A program made the position numbers and the translations under genes. Shown piece by piece: positions 1 through 5,387 of a stretch of DNA of 5,768 nucleotides (positions are counted from its first letter, which is position 1; every line of letters starts with the position of its first letter). The notes below the pieces were generated by a model that searched no databases, was not told the origin of the DNA, and worked only from the letters and a program-made list of their open reading frames with translations. Location of the stretch: positions 1-5,768 of the forward strand of contig JAJYOH010000406.1 in NCBI GenBank assembly GCA_021796315.1, in the 5' to 3' direction. The stretch is from Chloroflexota bacterium. GTDB lineage: Bacteria > Chloroflexota > Anaerolineae > Anaerolineales > Villigracilaceae.

Positions 1-737
1 GGGTTGAGCAAAAGATTATAGAGGGTTTGGCCATGCGCCGTGCCAATCAGCTGCACGCCGCGCTCGGCAATGGTGCGGGCTGCGGCGGCCTCGAGTTCGC
101 GCCCGATCTCATCAATGACGATGACTTCCGGGTTGTGATTTTCAACGGCTTCGATCATCACTTCATGTTGCAGCATTGGTTCACGCACCTGCATGCGGCG
201 CGCCCTGCCAACGGCGGGATGCGGCACATCGCCGTCGCCGCCAATTTCATTGGATGTGTCCACGACGACCACGCGTTTATTCTCGGCCAGAATGCGGGCG
301 GCTTCGCGCAGAAGCGTGGTCTTGCCCACGCCCGGACGTCCGAGGATGAGCGCCGATTTGCCCGACTCGATGATATCCTGAATGATGTCCACCGTGCCGT
401 AGACTGCGCGGCCCACGCGTAGCGTAAGTCCAACCACGGCCGAGCGCCGATTGCGAATGGCGGAAATTCTATGCAGTGTGCGCTCGATGCCTGCGCGATT
501 ATCTGCATCGAACTCGCCCGTGCGTTCATCCACGTAATCTATTTCGGCGCGCGTGATTTCCTTTTCCTGCAAAACGATTTCCTCTTCGACAAAGCGCGCC
601 GTCGGGACGCGTCCAAGATCGAGGATGATCTCCAGCAATTTTTCGCTGTTGTTGGCCTTTTCGACCGCGTGGCGAATGTTAATGGGAAGAACGTCCAACA
701 GGGCGTCCAGGTCGTCGGTAATTCGATGTTGAGTCAT
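1..737 (-). CDS. Ycf45/SpoIIIAA-like AAA ATPase (R3H-associated family), partial: C-terminus beyond left edge
   Basis: Reading the minus strand from the ATG at 737 gives 245 open codons with no stop before the window edge, so the gene is cut at its 3' end. Visible in the protein: an N-terminal helical region beginning MTQHRITDDLDALLDVLP, a conserved stretch DNRAGIERTLHRISAIRNR (residues 79-97), Walker A GRPGVGKTT (133-141), DTSNEIGGDGD (160-170), GRARRMQV (177-184), Walker B VIVIDEIGRE (205-214, acidic pair D209/E210) and TIAERGVQLIGTAHG (222-236). This order matches the chloroplast/cyanobacterial Ycf45 and SpoIIIAA-like ATPases, cytoplasmic proteins that often carry a C-terminal R3H nucleic-acid-binding domain. 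That domain would lie outside the window and is not seen. The start is firm: an in-frame TAA sits two codons upstream (741-743). No Shine-Dalgarno is evident before the ATG, so translation may be leaderless-like or depend on leader structure. Biological role in bacteria is not well defined. Confidence 0.9.
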   Translation of the reverse strand, partial: MTQHRITDDLDALLDVLPINIRHAVEKANNSEKLLEIILDLGRVPTARFVEEEIVLQEKEITRAEIDYVDERTGEFDADNRAGIERTLHRISAIRNRRSAVVGLTLRVGRAVYGTVDIIQDIIESGKSALILGRPGVGKTTLLREAARILAENKRVVVVDTSNEIGGDGDVPHPAVGRARRMQVREPMLQHEVMIEAVENHNPEVIVIDEIGRELEAAAARTIAERGVQLIGTAHGQTLYNLLLN

Positions 738-791
738 GGTTTATTTTTTTTGTGAACAGGTAACTGTAACAACGGGGATTTTTCTACATGC

Positions 792-818
792 GCCGTCTGC
801 TTCCCGCGAACGGACGGC
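792..818. repeat. Small inverted repeat in the divergent region
   Basis: GCCGTC (792-797) pairs with GACGGC (813-818) across a 15-nt loop in which a few more pairs can form (G799-C811, TTC 801-803 with GAA 808-810). It lies 55 bp upstream of the minus-strand ATPase start and would fall in its 5' leader if transcription begins further right. There is no T-tract on either strand, so it does not look like a terminator. A protein-binding site or a leader hairpin are both possible; function unassigned. Confidence 0.35.
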
Positions 819-903
819 TTACGGAAACTCAATTGTGAATGACCATGTCGGCATACCTGCCTATCGTTTATTTTTATCGTGTCTCAAAAGAAGGGGGAAG
901 TGA

Positions 904-938
904 GGTGTTTTGGACGGGCTTTGCCTGTCCAAAACACC
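904..938. repeat. Strong 16-bp hairpin palindrome in the divergent intergenic region
   Basis: Arms 904-919 and 923-938 are complementary over 16 bp around a 3-nt TTT loop; the outer 12 bp (GGTGTTTTGGAC/GTCCAAAACACC) are perfect and one G-T wobble lies inside. Weaker pairing continues outward: GGG 893-895 with CCC 944-946, AAAG 887-890 with CTTT 949-952, and GTGTCT 879-884 with AGACAC 960-965, giving an imperfect palindrome of about 87 bp. Neither side is followed by a T-run, and no gene ends here, so a terminator role is unlikely. It may be a REP/MITE-like repeat or a structured leader of the minus-strand ATPase gene. Confidence 0.75.
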
Positions 939-970
939 CCAAACCCAGCTTTATTGAAAAGACACTTTAT

Positions 971-976
971 ATTATA
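971..976 (-). promoter_or_regulatory. Possible -10 box for the minus-strand ATPase gene
   Basis: The minus strand reads TATAAT, a perfect sigma70 -10 hexamer. No convincing -35 box is found at 16-18 bp spacing (TAATAA or similar). If used, transcription would start near 964 and the mRNA would carry a leader of about 227 nt containing the 904-938 hairpin before the ATG at 737. In an AT-rich intergenic stretch this hexamer could occur by chance. Confidence 0.3.
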
Positions 977-1024
977 CGGGATTTGCAACACATTTATTAG
1001 AGGCATCCTGGTTGTGATTTTTGC

Positions 1025-1053
1025 TTGTCATTTGCAGGCAAACCTTATACAAT
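1025..1053 (+). promoter_or_regulatory. Sigma70-type promoter for the NTF2-like/DUF5671 operon
   Basis: TTGTCA at 1025-1030 (5 of 6 to TTGACA) is followed by a 17-bp spacer and TACAAT at 1048-1053 (5 of 6 to TATAAT). Predicted transcription start is near 1060, giving a leader of about 18 nt that contains only the ribosome binding site of the gene starting at 1078. The spacer holds a small palindrome, TTTGC-AG-GCAAA (1031-1042), which could be an operator half-site pair. Confidence 0.65.
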
Positions 1054-1077
1054 GAAATTGAATCTTTGGAGGCGCTT

Positions 1078-1551
1078 ATGAAACAGGACCGCTTTCTAAC
1101 CGGAATTCTAACCGGTATCGCGGTATTGATTGTTACCGCACTGGTAATTTTCTTTACGCGACAAGATAAACAAACTTATATTGCTGAAACTGCGCCGGAT
1201 GGCGTTGTGCATAATTATGTACTGGCTTTGCTCAATAAAGATTATCAAAAAGCGTACGGTTATCTGGCCGATCTCGACAACAAGCCAACCTTCGAGGCGT
1301 TCCGCAAATCTTTTGCGACTGGATCGCTAACGCCATTCAGTGCGGGGATAAAAATCGGGAAGGTAGATATCACTGGCGAGGATGCGACGGTTGAGGTCAG
1401 CATGATCTATTCGTCCAGTGATCCATTTTCGACTGGTTACAACAATGTTGGTTCGGCGCAACTCGTGACGCAAAACGGCACGTGGAAGATTTCAAATATG
1501 CCTGCCTACACCCTGTGGGATTACAGCTGGTATCAAACTCCGCCGAAATAA
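1078..1551 (+). CDS. Membrane-anchored small protein with NTF2-like (DUF4878-like) outer domain
   Basis: A 157-residue protein of unknown precise function. Residues 1-6 are short and charged, 7-27 form one hydrophobic helix (GILTGIAVLIVTALVIFF), and the rest is soluble and probably outside the membrane. Residues 38-62 (APDGVVHNYVLALLNKDYQKAYGYL) have the pattern of NTF2-like/DUF4878 domains, in which a helix is followed by 'DY.KAY..L'; later beta-like segments (TVEVSMIYS, GSAQLVTQNGTWKIS) ending in a tryptophan strand fit the same fold. The start at 1078 is chosen over an in-frame TTG at 1021 because GGAGG (1068-1072) lies 5 nt before the ATG, and because the TTG lies upstream of the predicted promoter. 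The helix lacks a lipobox cysteine, so this is an uncleaved anchor rather than a lipoprotein. The next gene follows 13 nt after the stop, so the two are probably co-transcribed. Confidence 0.85.
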   Translation: MKQDRFLTGILTGIAVLIVTALVIFFTRQDKQTYIAETAPDGVVHNYVLALLNKDYQKAYGYLADLDNKPTFEAFRKSFATGSLTPFSAGIKIGKVDITGEDATVEVSMIYSSSDPFSTGYNNVGSAQLVTQNGTWKISNMPAYTLWDYSWYQTPPK

Positions 1552-1564
1552 AAAGGATAACATT

Positions 1565-3469
1565 ATGAAAACCGTTCGCCGTTTGTACTTTTATTTGGTG
1601 GCTTTGATCAGCCTCGAGGTCGTATTATGGGGCTCTATCAGCCTGCTGCGTTCGATCATTGATGAAACCGTCGGTGGCGGAGCCGAAGCGCTGGCACAAG
1701 CGCTGGCTTTGGTGCTCGTCGGTGTGCCGATCTTCCTCGTCCATTGGTTGTGGGCACAACGTTCATCGTCTCAAGATGAAGAAGAGAAGACCGCCAGTTT
1801 GCGGGCTATTTTTCTTTATGCCGCTTTATTTGCCACGTTGATTCCCGTTGTCCAAAATTTGCTGGCGTTGATTGACCGCACTTTTATTTCCACCGTTCAC
1901 CTTGTTGCTGAGCGTGCCATCATCGGCGGTTCGCAGACCGCGCCCGATAATATCATTGCCATTCTGATGAATGGACTGGTGGCTGCTTACTTCTGGAATG
2001 TACTGCGCGGCGAGTGGAAGACTTTGCCTTCCAAAGAAAATTTTGCCGATGTCCGCAGGCTATACCGTTATCTCTGGACTCTTTATAGCCTGCTCATGGT
2101 TATCTTTGGGGCACAGCAGGTTTTGCGGTTTATGTTCTACGTGCCATCCAATATTTTGGGCGATATCGGACGTGAGACTCTGATCAACGGGATTTCTTTG
2201 CTCATAGTTGGGACTCCGATCTGGTTCTACTCGTGGCGCATCATTCAGGACGCTTTGGCGGACGCGGCGGAAAAAGAGTCGAATCTACGCCTCGGCATTC
2301 TCTACATCCTCGCCCTGGGTGGAGTCATTACCGTGCTGACAACTTCGTCCATGCTGGTCAACATCGTTATCACCAAACTGCTCGGCGCGGATATTTCCAC
2401 TCCCGATTTTATCCAGCAAATTGGCGGAGTCATTTCCATCGGCGTGCCGTTGGGCGCAGTGTGGGCATATTACGGGCATTGGCTGACGCGTCACATCGAA
2501 TCGGTTGGCGATGTTGTCCGTCGAGCCGGGATGAAGCGCGTATATTTTTACATTCTGTCCGCGTTGGGATTGGGCGGCGCCTTGATCGGCGTTTTTACGC
2601 TGATCAAATACATGATTGATTTTCTGACGGGCGGACAAAATTTATTCAGCAACGATGTCATGCGCGGCGATCTGGCCACGGCAATTTCCCTGCTGGCGGC
2701 ATGGCTTCCGCTCTGGCTGCTGACGTGGCGTCCGATGCAGGCCGAATCTTTTGCGAAAGATGAAACTGGCGATCACGCACGTCAGTCCATTATTCGGCGT
2801 GTGTATTTGTATCTGGCTCTGTTTGCAGGTGTCATCGGTGGCATGGCGTCGGCGGTGGCGTTGGTCTTTCAATTAATTCGAGTTTTGCTGACCGGACAAA
2901 CCGAAAATACATTTCTCTCCACGGTCTTGAATAATTTTCAATTATTGGTTTTGTTCGCAATCTTGTTGATCTACCATTTGATGGTCCTGCGCCGCGATGG
3001 CCTATTCACGGCGGATGCGCTGTCTGCCAAACAAAGTGCGTTCAAAGTGTTGGTGGTGGATTCGGGTGAGGGCTTTGGCGAGTCGGTTCAAGCGGCGCTG
3101 AAAAAGTTTGCGCCGAGCGTGCCTGTGACGATGACACCTGTCGCTGAAAAGCCTTCAGGAAAATTTGATGCGATGATTCTCAGTGGGAGTTTGGCAGTAA
3201 ATGCCCCAGATTGGATTGGCTCTTTTGACAAAAGCCGCGTCATCGTCCCGAATGAAGCGAAAGGATTGATCTGGGCAGGCGGAGTCAGCAGGCAGTCGGT
3301 CCAGCAGGCGGCGCAGGCAATTCGTCAACTGGCTGAAGGTCAGGAAGTCCGCCAACAGGCAGGCAATTCGGCGTGGACGATTGCCGTCTACATTGCCGCG
3401 GCGTTGTTTGGGTTGCAGTTTTTATTCATGCTGCTTACACTTGGCATCTCGTTGATCACCGGTCAATGA
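1565..3469 (+). CDS. Polytopic membrane protein of six two-helix units (DUF5671-type) with soluble C-terminal domain
   Basis: A 634-residue integral membrane protein of unknown function. A motif like RR-L/V-Y-x-Y-L opens a unit at residues 5-11, 81-85 (degenerate AIFLY), 164-170, 243-249 (LGILYIL), 324-330 and 411-417, roughly every 76-87 residues. Each unit looks like two hydrophobic helices, the second often carrying G-x-P-x-W or a late W (VGVPIFLVHW 52-61, VGTPIWFYSW 215-224, IGVPLGAVW 292-300, LPLWLLTW 381-388). That predicts about 12 helices, i.e. three DUF5671-like domains of paired units. Arginines at the unit starts suggest the N-terminus and inter-unit linkers are cytoplasmic. Residues 493-600 form a soluble alpha/beta domain (FKVLVVDSGEGFG..., FDAMILSG, SRVIVPNEAKGLIWAGG), followed by a final helix at about 605-630. 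Start supported by AAAGGA at 1552-1557, 7 nt before the ATG. The DUF5671 name is from memory of the family and could be wrong; the repeat architecture is visible directly. Confidence 0.85.
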   Translation: MKTVRRLYFYLVALISLEVVLWGSISLLRSIIDETVGGGAEALAQALALVLVGVPIFLVHWLWAQRSSSQDEEEKTASLRAIFLYAALFATLIPVVQNLLALIDRTFISTVHLVAERAIIGGSQTAPDNIIAILMNGLVAAYFWNVLRGEWKTLPSKENFADVRRLYRYLWTLYSLLMVIFGAQQVLRFMFYVPSNILGDIGRETLINGISLLIVGTPIWFYSWRIIQDALADAAEKESNLRLGILYILALGGVITVLTTSSMLVNIVITKLLGADISTPDFIQQIGGVISIGVPLGAVWAYYGHWLTRHIESVGDVVRRAGMKRVYFYILSALGLGGALIGVFTLIKYMIDFLTGGQNLFSNDVMRGDLATAISLLAAWLPLWLLTWRPMQAESFAKDETGDHARQSIIRRVYLYLALFAGVIGGMASAVALVFQLIRVLLTGQTENTFLSTVLNNFQLLVLFAILLIYHLMVLRRDGLFTADALSAKQSAFKVLVVDSGEGFGESVQAALKKFAPSVPVTMTPVAEKPSGKFDAMILSGSLAVNAPDWIGSFDKSRVIVPNEAKGLIWAGGVSRQSVQQAAQAIRQLAEGQEVRQQAGNSAWTIAVYIAAALFGLQFLFMLLTLGISLITGQ

Positions 3470-3473
3470 GATC

Positions 3474-3505
3474 AAAAAGACACGTCGAAAATGGCGTGTC
3501 TTTTT
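3474..3505 (+). terminator. Intrinsic terminator of the membrane-protein operon
   Basis: AAAAAGACACG (3474-3484) and CGTGTCTTTTT (3495-3505) form a perfect 11-bp stem with a 10-nt loop, starting 5 nt after the stop codon at 3467-3469. The GACACG/CGTGTC core runs into a T-tract, the standard Rho-independent layout. It separates this operon from dnaN, which therefore probably needs its own promoter in the remaining 53 bp. Confidence 0.9.
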
Positions 3506-3516
3506 ATTTAATGATG

Positions 3517-3522
3517 TAAAAT
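3517..3522 (+). promoter_or_regulatory. Possible -10 box of dnaN
   Basis: TAAAAT (5 of 6 to TATAAT) lies 37 bp upstream of the dnaN ATG and just past the preceding terminator. No good -35 hexamer is at the correct distance, where the terminator's right arm sits, so this is offered only because a promoter is expected in this 53-bp gap. Confidence 0.3.
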
Positions 3523-3546
3523 GGCACTGTATTCAGCAATTATCGC

Positions 3547-3553
3547 AGGAGAG
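3547..3553 (+). promoter_or_regulatory. Ribosome binding site of dnaN
   Basis: AGGAGAG is 5 nt before the ATG at 3559, a strong Shine-Dalgarno match that fixes the dnaN start. Confidence 0.85.
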
Positions 3554-3558
3554 CAACT

Positions 3559-4692
3559 ATGAAAGTCACCGTCCTTCAAGAAAATCTGGCACGCGGGTTG
3601 AACATTGTGTCCCGCGCAGTTTCGCCGCGCAGTACGTTGCCGGTGCTGGCGAATGTGTTGATCGCTTCGGATGAAGGTCGTTTGCGTCTTTCCGCGACCA
3701 ATCTTGAACTCGGCATCACGTGTTGGATCCCGGCTCGCATTGACCAGGAAGGCTCGACCACTGTGCCTTCACGTACGTTTTCGGATCTGGTCAATGCTTT
3801 GCCCGTCGATCAGGTGATGCTTTCGCTCGACGTTCAAACGCAGACTTTGAATGTGCGCGGCGGAACATCGACGAATGATATCAAAGGCATCGATGCGCAG
3901 GAATTCCCGCCGGTTCCCGTTCCGGACCTGGAAGGGGCTGTGCAGTTAAATGTCGGCGACTTCCGCGAGATGGTCCAGCAGGTGGCTTTTGCCGCTTCGA
4001 CGGATGAAGCCCGCCCGGTTTTGATGGGTGTGTTGATTCAAGTTGAAAAAGATAAGTTGACGATGGCCGCCGCAGACGGTTTTAGACTCTCTGTCCGCAA
4101 GGCTGTTTTATCCATGCCCGCTGCCACTCCGCTGATGGCGATCATTCCGGCGCGGGCCTTAACTGAGTTGGCGCGTGTTGCTTCGGATGGCGAAGAACCA
4201 ATCTATATGGTTTTACCAAAAGGACGCGGTCAGGTGGTGTTCCGTGTTAAAGATGTGGAAGTTGTCTCGCAATTGATTGATGGGACCTTCCCCGATTACC
4301 AGCAGATTATTCCGCGCAAGTACACCTCGCGCACGTTGGTTTCAACGGCTTCCTTGCTCAAGGCTTGCAAACAGGCTGAAATTTTCGCCCGCGAAGGTTC
4401 GAACGTGGCACGGCTGAATATCAGATCTTCGAACGGTGAATTACAACCCAGCGAAGTTGAAGTTTCCGCTGCTTCGGAAGAGACCGGCAAGAACGAGACC
4501 ATTGTCGAAGCGACGGTGGATGGAGGCGGCGTGCTAATTGCTTTCAATGTGAAGTTCCTGCGCGAGGCGTTGGAAATTATCAAAACGCCGAACGTTGCGC
4601 TGGAAACGTCTGCGCCGAATGCGCCCGGCGTGGTGCGTCCGGTCGGTGATGAACAATTCCTGCACGTCATCATGCCGATGCACTTGGGTTGA
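3559..4692 (+). CDS. dnaN: DNA polymerase III sliding clamp (beta subunit)
   Basis: At 377 residues this is the normal length for the bacterial beta clamp, the ring-shaped dimer that tethers DNA polymerase III and other enzymes to DNA. The three clamp domains are recognisable. Domain 1 (about 1-120) contains NIVSRAVSPRSTLPVLANVLI, SATNLELGI, TTVPSRTFSDLVNALP and IKGIDAQEFPPVP. Domain 2 (about 127-250) contains VQQVAFAASTDEARPVLMGVL, AADGFRLSVRKA and IIPARALTEL, and ends near LIDGTFPDYQQIIP. Domain 3 (about 258-377) contains a helix with REGSNVARLNI, then VEVSAASEETGKNETIVEA and IAFNVKFLREAL. The C-terminus is HVIMPMHLG, a variant of the usual '..MPVRL' ending that contributes to the clamp's hydrophobic protein-binding pocket. 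No dnaA or recF lies next to it, so it is not in the classical dnaA-dnaN-recF cluster as far as the window shows. It is convergent with ssb downstream. Confidence 0.97.
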   Translation: MKVTVLQENLARGLNIVSRAVSPRSTLPVLANVLIASDEGRLRLSATNLELGITCWIPARIDQEGSTTVPSRTFSDLVNALPVDQVMLSLDVQTQTLNVRGGTSTNDIKGIDAQEFPPVPVPDLEGAVQLNVGDFREMVQQVAFAASTDEARPVLMGVLIQVEKDKLTMAAADGFRLSVRKAVLSMPAATPLMAIIPARALTELARVASDGEEPIYMVLPKGRGQVVFRVKDVEVVSQLIDGTFPDYQQIIPRKYTSRTLVSTASLLKACKQAEIFAREGSNVARLNIRSSNGELQPSEVEVSAASEETGKNETIVEATVDGGGVLIAFNVKFLREALEIIKTPNVALETSAPNAPGVVRPVGDEQFLHVIMPMHLG

Positions 4693-4694
4693 AA

Positions 4695-4715
4695 GTTATA
4701 GGTTAAAAGTTAAAA
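4695..4715. repeat. Short heptamer tandem repeat after dnaN
   Basis: Three adjacent 7-bp units, GTTATAG, GTTAAAA and GTTAAAA, start 3 nt after the dnaN stop codon and abut the left end of the inverted-repeat segment. Repeats of this size vary by slippage. No function is inferred. Confidence 0.55.
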
Positions 4716-4719
4716 AAGC

Positions 4720-4969
4720 AGAGGTTGTCTAAAAAGGGGAGCAAAATCGGGCAAGAATAGGCAGGAGACGACAAGCGATACAAAAACTGGCGGTCATTGG
4801 ATCGCCAGTTTTTGTAAATTGGGTCCGTTTTTGAATAACTATTGCGTCCGTTCAGAATGCGCTCTTGTTCTTCGTATTTCTGCTGATTTGTCCATTGTTC
4901 ATTCCCCAATTGTATTAAACTTTTCCCCTTTTGAGGAGGGGCTGCCTATTCCCTTTTTAGACAGCCCCT
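4720..4969. mobile_element. Possible 250-bp MITE or insertion-sequence remnant bounded by 21-bp inverted repeats
   Basis: The 21 bp at 4720-4740 and the reverse complement of 4949-4969 agree at 18 positions, all three differences being transitions; the shared core is TGTCTAAAAAGGG (4726-4738 and, inverted, 4951-4963). The segment is about 250 bp, has no convincing coding sequence, and fills nearly all of the gap between dnaN and ssb. Size, terminal inverted repeats and lack of a gene fit a non-autonomous miniature element. Against this, no target-site duplication is evident, and the right repeat is itself part of an 11-bp hairpin (4934-4944 with 4962-4972). A pair of convergent-gene end structures that resemble each other by descent or chance is the alternative. 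Confidence 0.45.
4779..4816. terminator. Hairpin terminator between dnaN and ssb, possibly bidirectional
   Basis: TACAAAAACTGGCG (4779-4792) and CGCCAGTTTTTGTA (4803-4816) form a perfect 14-bp stem with a 10-nt loop; three more pairs (GTC/GAT, one wobble) can reduce the loop to ATTG. The ACTGGCG core is flanked by A5 on the left and T5 on the right, so it gives a stem plus T-tract on either strand. It lies 86 bp after the dnaN stop and 164 bp beyond the ssb stop, and so could end transcripts of both convergent genes. Confidence 0.75.
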
Positions 4970-4972
4970 CCT
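4934..4972. repeat. 11-bp GC-rich hairpin just beyond ssb
   Basis: AGGAGGGGCTG (4934-4944) and CAGCCCCTCCT (4962-4972) are perfectly complementary around a 17-nt loop; CTA/TAG (4946-4948, 4958-4960) adds three pairs after one mismatch. It begins 8 nt past the ssb stop codon on the minus strand, where a terminator would be expected, but no T-run follows on that strand. It overlaps the right inverted repeat of the 4720-4969 segment. It may protect the ssb mRNA 3' end. Confidence 0.6.
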
Positions 4973-4980
4973 GTAAAATT

Positions 4981-5361
4981 CTAAGCTTCGTAATCGGTTT
5001 GTTCCTCATCAACCGCCATGACAGGTTCCTCGGCTGGTTTCTTGTCGAGGAACTGCAAAAGCAAGGCAACAACTTTGGTTGAATATTTGGTCTCGCCTTT
5101 ATCCTCATATTTATCCGTCTTGAGCCGTCCCTCCAGATAGATCAAACTGCCTTTTTTGAGATACTGCTCGCAGACTTCGGCCAATCGTCCCCAGGCTTCG
5201 ATGTAAACCCATTCAGTGTATTCCTTGGTTTCACTTCCGCTTTTCCGGCGTTGCGAAACGGCGATGCTGAAATGGGTCACTTTCTTGCCGTTGGGGGTGA
5301 AGCGCGTCTCGGGTTCCTTGCCGAGACGTCCGATCAGTTGTACACGGTTTAGTGCTGGCAT
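4981..5361 (-). CDS. ssb: Single-stranded DNA-binding protein, short form
   Basis: A 126-residue SSB that coats single-stranded DNA during replication, repair and recombination. One OB-fold occupies residues 1 to about 104: NRVQLIGRLGKEPETRFTPNG (5-25), VTHFSIAVSQR (28-38), TEWVYIEAWGRLAEVCEQYL (49-68), KGSLIYLEGRLKTDKYEDKGE (70-90) and TKVVALLLQFL (95-105). W51 in the TEW motif corresponds to the DNA-stacking tryptophan of E. coli SSB (W54). The tail is only about 20 residues and ends EEQTDYEA. It is acidic but lacks the DDDIPF-like tip that binds partner proteins in most bacterial SSBs. The start is firm: AGGAGGA (5366-5372 on the minus strand) is 4 nt upstream of the ATG. The gene lies 139 bp downstream of a small same-strand gene. 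The genome may hold a second, full-length SSB elsewhere; this cannot be seen here. Confidence 0.95.
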   Translation of the reverse strand: MPALNRVQLIGRLGKEPETRFTPNGKKVTHFSIAVSQRRKSGSETKEYTEWVYIEAWGRLAEVCEQYLKKGSLIYLEGRLKTDKYEDKGETKYSTKVVALLLQFLDKKPAEEPVMAVDEEQTDYEA

Positions 5362-5365
5362 TGAC

Positions 5366-5372
5366 TCCTCCT
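5366..5372 (-). promoter_or_regulatory. Ribosome binding site of ssb
   Basis: AGGAGGA on the minus strand, 4 nt before the ATG at 5361, is a near-perfect Shine-Dalgarno sequence and suggests strong translation, as expected for an abundant protein. Confidence 0.85.
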
Positions 5373-5387
5373 ATGGGGTTTTATTAA

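Noticed and set aside
27..755. Plus-strand open frames across 27-422 and 471-755
   Set aside because: They are antisense to the ATPase, whose minus-strand frame has clear Walker motifs; the plus frames show no recognisable domain.
1021..1077. Upstream TTG start for the NTF2-like gene (19 extra residues)
   Set aside because: GGAGG is correctly spaced for the ATG at 1078, the TTG has no ribosome binding site, and it lies upstream of the predicted transcription start near 1060.
4823..4858. Imperfect direct repeat GTCCGTT...GAAT at 4823 and 4846
   Set aside because: Only 7 bp are exactly repeated and the spacing is not continued, so chance is a sufficient explanation.
4934..4972. Intrinsic terminator for ssb
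   Set aside because: The stem is strong and well placed, but the minus strand downstream reads CAAAAGGGG, with no T-tract; listed as a hairpin instead.
4703..5108. Open frames in the dnaN-ssb gap (4703-4909 minus, 4819-5082 plus, 4899-5108 minus)
   Set aside because: They run through the hairpins and inverted repeats or overlap ssb, lack ribosome binding sites and recognisable domains, and have compositions typical of AT-rich noncoding DNA.
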